The translations under genes and the position numbers were made by a program. A stretch of 64,000 nt of DNA from Ficedula albicollis. Its lineage: Eukaryota > Chordata > Aves > Passeriformes > Muscicapidae. Below are positions 1 to 11,900 of this stretch, piece after piece (positions within the stretch are counted from its first letter, which is position 1; every line of letters begins with the position of its first letter). The notes under the pieces were generated by a model. It ran no database searches. It saw only the letters and a program-made list of their open reading frames with translations, and had not been told where the DNA came from. Location: NCBI RefSeq assembly GCF_000247815.1, contig NC_021678.1, positions 4,813,026 to 4,877,025 on the forward strand, read 5' to 3'.

Positions 1-1755
<1,755 letters not shown>

Positions 1756-2060
1756 TCGGAGGGACGGCGAACTGCAGCCGCGGGCAGCGGCCGCTCGCCC
1801 TCCCTCCTGCCGGCCTCGCCTCGCTCCGGCCCGCTGCAGCACCCCCGGCTCGCCCGGCAGCTCCTCCCTTGGCGGGCGTCGCCCCCCCTTCCTCACCTCT
1901 GCGCCCCCCGCTGACTCCGCGCACCTGCGGAGGTTTGACTTGCTAGTGAGGAAAAAATACCCGCAAACTCCACCGAAACGGGGAGGAACTGCGGCGCGCC
2001 GGACTCCGACAGCGCGTTGGACTCGGGGACGCTGGTGGGGGAACAGGGGTGATTTCCGTG
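1756..2060. promoter_or_regulatory. GC/CpG-rich island, right part
   Basis: CpG-rich sequence (GCCGCGGGCAGCGGCCGC-like stretches around 1777-1796, further CpGs to about 2035) that stops abruptly near 2060, where the sequence becomes AT-rich. A donor-like AGAG/GTGAGG can be read on the minus strand with its GT at 1896-1895. No ORF free of homopolymer is convincing. It is likely the continuation of the 191-1545 island and could be the promoter or 5' exon of a gene reading off either side. Confidence 0.4.
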
Positions 2061-4912
2061 AAGAAGAAGTTAATATTAATTACAGAGGTTGAAGGGGAAA
2101 TATCGTGTGTCCTATTGCCGGCATAGTCAGCTCATTAGCAGAAATAGTGTTTAGGCTTCCAGCAGTTGCCCTTGCACATTTGTCTTTACAAACGAGATAC
2201 TTGTAAAGATCCTCGTGCACTTCAATAGAGGTCCACAAGCTTCCTTATTAATTTGCTTTTAATATAAGCATTTCCTGAATATGTGAGCTTTGCAGGCTTA
2301 ATGGGAGATTTTTTGCGAACTATCTGAATAAAAATCTCAACCAGGCAGGATCAGCAGCCTGTGGAATCAGGGACTTCGCCATTATTCATTTCTTACTTCA
2401 ATATTTATGAACAACACTGCACATACACTGAAACTTCTACTACCTCTGCCCCCAAAGCTTATAAACTTAAGCCCAGATCAATGCAGTAGCCCAGGCCAGA
2501 CTCCTCCACTCAGAACAGGATGCAAAGAACAATTATTTAACAATAAAACCCCAAAAAGACTAAGGCTTGGCTGGAGATCCCAAATCCCAAGCCCATTGCT
2601 GCTGCTGCTGTTCCCAAAGACTAAGGCTTGGCTGGAGATCCCAAATCCCAAGCCCACAGCTGCTCACATGAAGACACAAGTTGGGCTCAGAAAATGAGTT
2701 CTTCCCAGTTGGCTGCCCTGCCACCAAAACAAAAGTTCACCAAGTTCCTCTTAGCCTTGCAGCAACTTCACTTCAACTCACTAAATCAGCAGAAAACTCA
2801 CTGGGCAGCAAAAGACAGCATCTCCTTCACCTTTAACAAGCCAAGGGGGATCACTGAGAAGTCAGAAAAGCAGTAAAGCCATTGCTGAGCAGACCTTGCA
2901 GGTGGTACAGGACCATCCCCTTCACCTGCCAGTTGTTCTTACACGTTTGTTCAGCCCTTGTGACCCCTTCTTCTCAATTTCACCTGTGTAAATCCAGATT
3001 AAATCCCCCAGCTGAACCTGAGGCTGAAATTTCTTCCCGCACCTTCTCTGAAGACAAAAACAAAAGTCATTTTGATTCAGATGGAGCCTTCTCGTGTTCT
3101 TCTTCCATACAAAAGTGATTGAGAGCAGGGATTTTTAACCCCTGTGGTACCCAGGTGCTTTACAGGTATACTGAAAATGTTTGAATGGCAATGTGCACTT
3201 TGCAAATCAGCTCATAGCTCATGCCTCACCATCATTTGTAAGCACACAGGTGAATGAAAACCTCTCTTTTTTTCACTTCCCTTCCCTCATGCTTCTTAAA
3301 TCACCAAATTCTTTAAACTAATTCCAGAAGAAGGAAAGGAAGCAGAAGGAGGTTAAGCATGAGAGCAATGCTGCTCAGCATCCGAGGTGTTGCACTGCCC
3401 AGGTATTTCTCCCCACCACCATTAGATGAGCCACAGAGATTCTAGCAGATAATCTTGTTTGCTTCTTCAAAGGAGACCAACAGAACTGAGAGCTCAGGAG
3501 CTTCTGTGCTAATGCAGAGTTCAGTAGCATTTGTCACAGTGCACAATCATATTTGAAAAGTAATGTTTTTAATTAGAGAAAAATTTAATTTCAACTTCAA
3601 AATTTGGTGTATGATTTTAATAAGGGAGTAGGAATTACTAGCAAAAGTGTCAAGACTCCATTAATCAAATATTTACATGTATTTAAATGACTCTGCCATT
3701 TACTTAATCTTAAAATTCAGAGTGAAAGAGTAGAATTGCCACTGTTTGTTTAGGTATGGCTACATTCACTAAGCTCATGCCTTAAGCTTCTACTTAATCT
3801 GTTTTACTACTCAGAATAATTGCAAATATAACTACTATTACATCCCTACCTTCTCTTTTAAAGAACAGTTAATCACAGGAAGAACGTGCAGAGGCATTTG
3901 CAAAGTTCTGATTTTTCTTTTTCAAAGGCCAGCTGTACTGAGAATTTGTTCAAGGATCAATGTGCATTTTATATGAATACAATTAAAGTTGTGAATATCA
4001 TTCCCCAAAGCCCCAAATTAAGTTCTCCTAATCCATCATCTCCTGTGAGTATTGAAATGGATGGAAATTTTATCGATTTCAGTGGAAGCAGGTGCAGCTC
4101 CTTCATGTGCTGGTCTATCTCAGGCCATCTGTACCTATATAAGTGTGACATGTACACTGTGTGCAGTATAGATCTGTACCTCAATACCACCCACAATATC
4201 CTGCACATGGAAAAGATATTAATTCCACGTGTTATTGGGGGAAATTATAGCCAGGAGCATCTCACACACATTAATTAATTTACATTTACCGCAAGTTGTG
4301 TTCATAACAGAGACATAAACAACCCAAACAAGCCACGCTGCAAATAATTTGCAGATGAAAGGTCGGTACCCAGAACCTGCTTTTGTCTCCATGTCCAGAT
4401 ATGCATCCCACTCCTCGTTAATTTGGGGAATGCTGAGTGACCACACTGCCCATCGATTTCATTTGCAGCCTTGAGTGCTCAGCACTTCTCCATATTAAGC
4501 CTGAGGGTGCAGGAGATGAGACAGTGAATAGCCAGAAAAGCTGTTTTGGCTGAAGGGCTTGCTCAGCAACATGCACAGAGCCTGCAGCAAAAACAGGGAT
4601 AGAGGAGAATTCTTCTCATCCACCTGCCCCTGGCACAGGCGAGCCTTTCTCTTTCAGCAATCCTCTGTGTTGTTCTCTTCTCCAGGCACCTTGGGAATTC
4701 CACACAAGCTGTGAATCTTCCCCCAAGTCCACTTTTACATATTTTTTGGACACTCCAAGGGTAGTGACTGCAGCACTCCCCTGGGCAGCCTCTCCAGTAC
4801 ATAACCTAGTTCCTTTAACAATCTACCATCAGCATGCAGTGCTGCAAAGGCTAGAAATGGACCTGTTTAATTTGGTTGTATTTGGATTTTTTTTTTTTTT
4901 TTGTTGGTGTCC
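2061..4912. other. AT-rich unique sequence, no gene recognised
   Basis: No recognisable exon, RNA gene or transposon family apart from the 61-bp duplication at about 2556-2655. Segments next to the island (about 2095-2345) and at about 3540-3730 have the long AT-rich, low-repeat texture often seen in conserved non-coding DNA. That is only an impression without alignment to other species. Confidence 0.4.
2556..2655. repeat. Two-copy tandem duplication, period 61 bp, with GCT microsatellite between
   Basis: A 39-base segment starting AAAGACTAAGGCTTGGCTGG occurs at 2556-2594 and again at 2617-2655, identical in both copies. The copies are separated by a short (GCT)n run. It is a recent local duplication, probably replication slippage. 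Confidence 0.85.
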
Positions 4913-5215
4913 AATCTGAGCCTCCCCTGGCACAGCTTGGGGGCATTTCCCCTTGTCCTGTCCCTGTTCCCTGGCAGCAGAGCCCGACCCCCCCTGGCTG
5001 TCCCCTCCTGTCAGGGAGTTGTGCAGAGCCACAAGGTCCCCCTGAGCCTCCTTTTCTCCAGGCTGAGCCCCTTTCCCAGCTCCCTCAGCCTCTCCTGGGG
5101 CTCCAGCCCCTTCCCCAGCTCCGTTCCCTTCCCTGGACACGCTCCAGCCCCTCCAGGGCTCTCTGGCTGAGAGGGGCTGAACTGACACTGAATTTGAGGT
5201 CTTTCCCCAGTTCCC
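4883..5215 (-). mobile_element. CR1 LINE fragment lacking its usual 3' end, next to a T-run
   Basis: Reverse-complement CR1 sequence: the blocks CCTCCCCTGGCACAGCTTG, CTGAGCCTCCTTTTCTCCAG and CCTGGACACGCTCCAGCCCC come in the order expected for the C-terminal end of CR1 ORF2 and its 3' region. The minus strand reads as the degraded ORF2 tail ('GDLVAL', 'LEKRRLRG'-like). The last ~150 bases normally present at the CR1 3' end are missing. Instead a run of 16 T (an A-run on the element strand) follows after a short spacer. Non-functional relic. Confidence 0.75.
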
Positions 5216-6672
5216 AGAAATGCTGAATTAAAAGACGACACCATAGCTAGCTTTTCATAACTTTTGAATGCCTGACACTGCAACTGAAGCAACTCATAAT
5301 CAAAAAAAAAACCACCATAAAGAGGAGAGGGCTTATGTATTCTCTCTTTATGTGAGAACAAGTGGAAAGAGAGATCTCAACAACTCCCAGTCACCTTCCA
5401 ACAGCTGTGTTCAGACCACACAAGAAACTGCCAAAAAGAGGAGATTTTTATCTTGACTGGGAAGTGGAGTATGGAGGGAATTTTTTGTTCACTTACTAGA
5501 ATTGGTGAGGCAATATTGCATTGCAAATCCAGTGTAGCTCAAATCCTTTCTCAGCATTCTCTGATGAGCCCATGTCCCTGCCAGTGCCACCTGCCATGGT
5601 TCACAGTGGCACAGTGTGCCAGGCTGCCGTGTATGTTTTGACAAACTGCCAACGTTTCACTAAAAATTCAAGTGCTAAAAGGGGAAATTAGCAAGTTTAC
5701 ATCTCAGAGAAAACTGAAACGAATTTCATAGAGTAAGAAGTGCTTTTCTCTGGTTCTGGAGGTGCTTTTCCCTGTCAAGTTTCAAAGACACATGGAAAAC
5801 AACATAGGTGCTTCAACCTCTAAAAAACATGGTATGAGTCTCTTACCAGGGTAAGTCCTAATAATCTGAAATAAACACTCTACTCAGAAAGCATCATGAT
5901 TTAAACCAGAAAATGAGACTGGATAATAGCAAACATAAAGCCTTTTGTACCAGGAAGAACATATTTATGACTCTTAACAAGCACAGCACACAGTTCAACT
6001 TCTGTGAACTGGGATACTGCACAGATGAAAGGTTTGGAAAGCTCATCTCACATGGGATGCACTTCACTCAGAGCTTCTGATCCCTCTCCCAGAAAATGGG
6101 TTGATTTACATCACTGACCATTACTTCTCTGTAGAGCCTGGGGACAGCTGTCAGAATCAGGTGGACTTTTTAGAGAGTTGGCACTAATAAGGGTTCTGTT
6201 CCTACGCACAGAAAATCCTGAAGAGCTGAACATCTCCGACTAGTACTAGCTAATAACAGCTAAGGATAATCAGCAGCTCCCAGAACACACTCAGCAGCTT
6301 TTGTTACAGCGTAGTTGTGAACACATTCATCAAGAGTGATTACACCTCACCGGTAACTAAATTACAAAGCCCAAACACAAATGAAGGGTGAGCACAATAG
6401 CAACAACAGTTGAAATGCCTCCAAATGAATGTATTCTCCAAAGTCAATAAAAGTTTTGTCCTTGAATCATTTCACTCAGTTGGGAACTCTGCTGTATCTG
6501 TGGTTTAGAAACACCTTTGAATAGCTTTTTAAATTATCTGCTTGTAAATAAAACAAAGAACTTGGGAAAATATTAACCCTTGTTTACTTAATATTTTGAA
6601 ATTTCTATTCAGTGTCTTAGAACAATGATAAGAAACCTTCGTGTTCCACTACTGAGGTAACAATTTTCGTGC
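5216..6672. other. Unique AT-rich sequence, no feature recognised
   Basis: Short frames only, none with recognisable protein similarity. No clear repeat family. A small A-run lies near 5301. Confidence 0.4.
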
Positions 6673-6740
6673 ACATGGCAGGGGGTTGGAATTAGATATT
6701 TTTTAAGGTCCCTTTTAACCAATCTGTGTTTCTGTGATTT
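6673..6740 (+). mobile_element. CR1 3' terminal sliver
   Basis: 'ATGGCAGGGGGTTGGAATTA' through 'TTAAGGTCCCTTTTAACC' and 'TCTGTGATTTC' follows the CR1 3' end consensus in plus orientation. It is heavily 5' truncated, ending with the degenerate 8-bp terminal motif. Confidence 0.55.
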
Positions 6741-6841
6741 CATATTTCTTTTGGTTTCTCTATTTAGCAAACCCAAAGGGAGGTAGGTTGAGATTGGGAA
6801 AGGAACCCACATTCACGTCTCCCGTGCCTTTAAGTGCACCA

Positions 6842-7747
6842 TGTTGGGGGTTAGGTTCCTTTTCTTTTGTTCTTTCTTACCTATAGAATTTTTCCCATAA
6901 GTCGCTACAAAACACTGACTACCCGGCACTCATGGGTTCTTAAGAAAACGAAGAAATGGTCAAACTCAGGGGGAAGGAGGGCGTCTGGTAGCATTTTCTC
7001 TCTTCTGGGGAGTTCCTCTTCGAGGGACAGAGATACCACGGGATCTTGGGCAGGAAAAGGAGCGCTGGGGCAGCTGCCAGCTCTCTCGCTCTGCTCCTTC
7101 AGAGGACGACGCTCGGAGATGCTGCTGCTTGGAGAAAGGAATTCTTCTTCTTCCTCTTCCTCCTCCGGGACGAGCCTCTTCTCATGAGAGCAGCCACTGA
7201 CCCGGGACCTTGAAAGAGGGACGTGTCCCCGTGTGCTCGTGTTCCCGGGAATGCCGAGCCCCCCGTCCCTGCCCGCCGCTCCTCCGGCAGCGCTCCGGGT
7301 CTCTCCGCGCTACAGCCCCTCGCCCCCTGCCCTGTCGGGACATCCTGCACTTCCAGCCACAGCCGCCGAGTTCCTGACGCACCTCGTCCACCAGCCCGGG
7401 ATTTTTGCTGATTCCTGCCGCTCCGGCTCAGTGCTCCTCGGAGTCCTGCAGGGGCACTGGGATCGGCAGCACCGGGGCTTTGAGAAGCAAAGCCTCTCCT
7501 TCATTCTCTCCCGTCTTGGCCGAGAAGGCTGTCACGGAGCGCCTGGTTCTGTTTGTTGTTGATTCCATAGTTGTTGTTGTTTGTTTGCCTTGTTATGAGT
7601 ACTAGTAAAGAACTGTTACTCCTATCCTCATATCTTTGCCTGAGAGCCTCTTAATTTCAAAATTATAATAATTCGGAGGGAAGGTGTTTCCATTCTTCAT
7701 TCCAAGGGAGGCTCCTGCCTTCCCTAGCAGTCTTTCAAACCGAGACA
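6842..7747 (+). mobile_element. Probable ERV (ERVL-like) solo LTR
   Basis: About 906 bp beginning TGTTGGGGGTTAGG and ending GAGACA, giving TG...CA termini. The flanking 5-mers CACCA (6837-6841) and CAGCA (7748-7752) match at 4 of 5 positions, as expected for an aged 5-bp target duplication. A GC-rich middle (7030-7500) stands out from the surroundings. It leads to a polyadenylation-type AGTAAA at 7604-7609 and the stretch CCTGAGAGCCTCTTAATTTC, which I recall from passerine LTRs. There is no internal gag/pol and no second LTR nearby, so it is a recombination-derived solo LTR. The frames across it are not genes. The class (ERVL rather than another ERV) is inferred from the TSD length and from memory. 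Confidence 0.6.
7604..7609 (+). promoter_or_regulatory. AGTAAA polyadenylation signal of the solo LTR
   Basis: The AGTAAA variant of the retroviral poly(A) signal, preceded by a (GTT)n-rich stretch and followed about 20 bases on by a pyrimidine-rich segment. It sits where R is expected, about 140 bases before the LTR 3' end. Confidence 0.4.
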
Positions 7748-7935
7748 CAGCACAAGTTCTCTGAGTTGTGACACGTGAACAACAATGAATGCAAATTTAA
7801 AATGTCCATTTCGCTCACCAAATGAGAATTTACTACAGTAAATTCAGTAACTTTACTTCAGTAACCAAAATATCATTGCTTCTCATAATCAGAAGAGTCC
7901 TATACAAACTGCAAAGAGAGAATTTAGCTCATTAT

Positions 7936-8417
7936 AATCATAGAATCATAGAAAGGTTTGGGCTGGAAGGGTTCCAACACCTGCCACGGGCAGGGACACT
8001 GTGGCCATTACAAGCCTAGAGAATCTTAAAGGGTTTTTTCAGTCTAGCTTTCTCAGGCTCAGAAAAATCCCAGCTGGACCCTGAGAAAGCTAGGCTGAAA
8101 AAAGGCTTTAAGATTCTCCCTGGGCCTGTAATGGCCAGAGGACACCTTACACTATTCCAGGCTGCTCCAAGCCCCAATGTCCAACCTGCCATTGGACACT
8201 TCCAGAGATCCAGGGGCAGCCACAGCTGCTCTGGGCACCCTGTGCCAGGGCCTGCCCACCCTGCCAGGGAACATTTCCTTCCCAATATCCCATCTATCTC
8301 TGCTCCCTGTCACTGGGAAGCCATTGCTCCTTTTCCTGGCACTCCAGACCCTTGCAAAGAGTGTCTTTCCATCTTTCTTGTAGCTTCTTCAGGTGGACTG
8401 GAAAGTGACAATTAACT
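7936..8417 (-). mobile_element. CR1 LINE 3' fragment interrupted by a hairpin insertion
   Basis: Starts with the reverse complement of the CR1 terminal repeat (AATCATAGAATCATAGAAAG) and continues through the typical blocks CCACGGGCAGGGACAC, TTGGACACTTCCAG, GATCCAGGGGCAGCC, CTGGGCACCCTGTGCCAG and CATCTTTCTTGTAG. It is cut between 'GGGACAC' (to 7999) and 'GGACACCTTACACTATTCC' (from 8140) by a palindromic 140-bp insert. It is 5' truncated and without coding function. Confidence 0.85.
8000..8139. mobile_element. 140-bp near-perfect palindrome (MITE-like hairpin) inserted in CR1
   Basis: Left arm 8002-8059 starts TGGCCATTACAAGCCTAGAG. The right arm ends CTGTAATGGCCA at 8137 and is its near-exact inverse, with matching internal blocks GAATCTTAAAG / CTTTAAGATTC and CTAGCTTTCTCAGG / CCTGAGAAAGCTAG. 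About 20 bases form the loop around 8070. GGACAC flanks the insert at 7994-7999 and 8140-8145, and the normal CR1 consensus has this sequence once. That pattern fits a small non-autonomous DNA transposon with a 6-bp target duplication. A fold-back made by template switching is the alternative. I cannot assign a family. Confidence 0.6.
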
Positions 8418-8603
8418 TTGGTAAGAAGGTGCAAGCAGGTGCATCCTCACTGCTGCAGAGCTCCAGGGAAAACCACAGGCAGTCTCAACTCATTAGACAG
8501 GTCTGTCTTGGCATGTGTGGGAAAGGCTTTGAGGAGGCAGGCTATCCTCTCCTCCCAAAACTAAAATACATGAATGGTTAAAAAATGCATCCTCCAGGTG
8601 AAC

Positions 8604-8742
8604 ATGGCTGCCCTTATGTGCTGGTGAAGGAAATTAAAACAAACCACAAACCTAAAAATAAAACTGTTAGATGGCTGCCCTTATGTGCTGGTGAAGGAAA
8701 TTGAAACAAACCACTATTAAACCTAAAAATAAAACTATTACT
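8604..8742. repeat. Two-copy tandem duplication, period 67 bp
   Basis: ATGGCTGCCCTTATGTGCTG begins at 8604 and at 8671, and both copies run to AAAATAAAACT(G/A)TTA. The copies differ by a few substitutions and a short indel after AAACAAACCAC. Confidence 0.85.
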
Positions 8743-8795
8743 GTGGTACTGTAGCACCAAATCATGGCCAGGGTTTCCCAAAAAACACAGTAAAA

Positions 8796-8950
8796 TTATA
8801 GAATCCCGGCATAGTTTGTGTGGGAGAGGATGTTAAAGCCTGTGGCACCTCCTGGCAGGGGCAGGGACACCTTCCACCATCTCAGCTTGCTCCAAGCCCT
8901 GTCCAACCTGGCCTTGGATGCTTCCAGGGATTCTCTGGGCAACCTGCTCT
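8796..8950 (-). mobile_element. CR1 LINE 3' fragment
   Basis: Reverse-complement CR1 3' end: ATTATAGAATCCCGGC, then GGCAGGGACACCTTCCACC, GCTCCAAGCCCTGTCC and TTCCAGGGATTCTCTGGGC. 5' truncated after about 155 bases. Confidence 0.8.
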
Positions 8951-11900
8951 CAATATCTTGCTATTTTGATGTGTCAATATTAAGCTACAAAGGAAATCAC
9001 ATCTTTGTAATCTTTGCACATGTTTGCAAAAAGGAATGACCTACTCTTCCTGAGTTCCACATGAAGCCATCTGTGTTTAGCCCCAAGTTAAGGAATAGTT
9101 CATAAAATCCTACAGCAGTGTCAGCATGGCAGCAATCTTCACTCCCTTATTCCCTAGGGACGCTTCAGCCTAGGGCGCGCTGCCTGGTGCTGGGGAAACC
9201 CGAAACAGTATCAGATCCTCCGTGTGTCAGAAAGGATTGAAGCTGAGGAATCTCTGAGCCAGGAGAAGAAATACCAGAGTGCCCTGGGTCAGTGTTGTGG
9301 AGTGCACATCTGGCACCATCCAGCACAGAGCCCTCACCCCCAACACGGCACAGAGCACAGCTGGGAATAAAGTCAAGCTGCAATTCTGCTGGAATTTCTG
9401 GTCTAACAGAGGGCTGAAAGTCAGGGAAGTGACTTTCCCAGATGCGAAACACAGAGCTATAAAAGGTCTAACAGGTGCGGGACAAGTCTTTGAGATGGAC
9501 ATAAGGGTATCCCATTAAAGTTGAAATGGTTTCCAAAAATATCCCACTAAAGATATCATCAAAGTAGCTGTAAATGTCACACAACAACTTCTAGGTAGCT
9601 GTTGAGGACAGGAAGGGGACACTGCCTTAGCCATGGGCAGAAGCAACAGAGGAACCAGAATACAACTTTTGCAAATAGATTCCTGCCATTCCCGTACAGG
9701 TAACAAACTTTACTCGCAGAAGCAACAGAGGAACCAGAATACAACTTCTGAAAATGGATTCCTGCCATTCCCGTACAGGTAACAAACTTTAAGCAAAATG
9801 CAGCATTTAATGGTCCAAAGGGTGAGTGCTCCTCTGGGGACTTCTTCCCATAGCCTGAGGAAGAAGAGCAGCTGTTGGTACTTATCACATCCTTCCCAAA
9901 TATGCCAGCTACTCCAGTCCACTCCAGCCTTTCTTTAACCACACTCCCTGAGTGTCTTCCATAATTACATCTCAGTTAATAAATGCTGGCCACTCTTGAC
10001 ACAGACGCTGGAAACAAGCAATAGTCTCACTGAAGTTATGCTTGATTTATGTGGGCACCACAGAGGTAAGAGCCCAAACTAAAAATTTACTTTTACTTTT
10101 ACTTTTTACATTTACTTTTCTTAACTGGGAGAAACACAGGTGGGATTTTAGGTGGCTACAACAATTTAAACAGTGAATTGATTTTTGAAACTAGTTTTTA
10201 CTGCCTGAAGAATCTTTTATCACCACCATTGACAACTGACTATGTCCCTGAAGGACCTTTATTCAAGAATCTTCTTAAACTAAACTTATTGTCATTGTCC
10301 CTAAGGCCTACAGGGCTGGCAGGTGTATTTGTGTCACTTGGGTATTTGCAGCAGGAGAAGATGGATTTTCAATGCTATGAGATTGACCTTTGAAGACTTA
10401 TATGAGATATTGATGGGTTACAAAGCTGGACTGACCAAAAGAATTGAGCAAATCCTGACTAACTCAAGTGTTAGTGTCTTGCCAATGCAATGAGGTGTTT
10501 GGACAAGCTCAATTTGAATCATCAGCTCATCCTCTCTCAGGTAAGGTTGGACTGGCAGATATTGTTGGGGAACAGCTGTTCCCATGCATTTCTTTTTCAA
10601 AGTAGCTGGAAAATCTGCCTCTGTTTAGCACAGATAGAAAAATATTTACACAGACCATGGGACCTTCAGTACCTTACAGGGCTTAGGAGCCTAAAAATGC
10701 AGTGCAAATTGTCTTCTCTTTATTATCTACATGTAAGTGTTGGTGGGGCTGAGGAGCTCTTTTTTATGTGTTTGCAATGAAATCAGACTGAATACCTTGA
10801 ATTTTAGCCTTAGTAAGACATTACATGACTGATTAAACTCAACAAGGTGGTGTAATTATTGTCATAATTTCTGGTCTCTCCCCATTAAAGAGCGAGCAGG
10901 CAATGATTCATCAATGAAACTTATCACAGATATAATGAAGGAAGAATGGTAGGCTGGAAAGATTTAGCTAAAAGAAGAGGCAAGTACAAGGAAAACAAAG
11001 ATACAAAAGCTAATGAATGATGTGAAAACAGAGTTAGTCGTTACAAGATACCATTCTCGTAGCAAGGGATGGCTGGAAGCAATTCATGTAGAAGTGGTGT
11101 AAGAGAACAACACTACAGAACTAACTTAGCCCAAAGATCTCACAGCTGAAAGACACTCCTGAAAAGCAGTTGGCCCGTTCTATTGCTCAGGTTACACTTC
11201 CATGGGAATGGAGTCACATAAACTCCTAATAAAACTGCAAACATGAGGCCACACTTCTGCAGGTCCAGGATGAAATAACCCATGTACCACCAAGCAGAAG
11301 GTGGAGAACAGACAAATTACCCAGAGCAGGGCTTTCTGCATCACTCTTAAAGGCATCTGAGCCAGCAAATTTCCTGAGACAGGGTGCTGGGCATGTGTTA
11401 AATTGATGCAATCACAATTCCCAAATTTTTGATAATTAAAGCCCAAAATGAGAAGTACCTGAACTGTGATATAAAAGCAGGCATATTCACTGGGAAACTT
11501 CCCCCCCCACCCCCATATTATTATACTTGAGAGGTAAAGCACACTACTCTACTTATTTTTGAAATTAAGCAGAACATTTACACCGTGCCGATGAAATATC
11601 CCCCACAGCAGAGCTAAGTGATGAGCACAGCACCAGCCCAAAATTAAGTAGAGTGCATGATGAGGCCCTAGAAGTTGGGTAATTGGGAAGAACCACTCAT
11701 AATCAGAAAAGCAAACTGAAAAGTCAATTTAAAAAAAAACCCAAAACACAATAGGGATTCAAAATTTAGAGAAATGTGTTATCATCAAAAGTGCTCTTCT
11801 GCACTGGTAAGCTCTTAGTTAATTGGCTGTTTTGTCAAGGTTCATTAAAGGCTGGTGTTGTATCCAATAAATCTGGTTGGACAGCTAAAATTCTGTTTTG

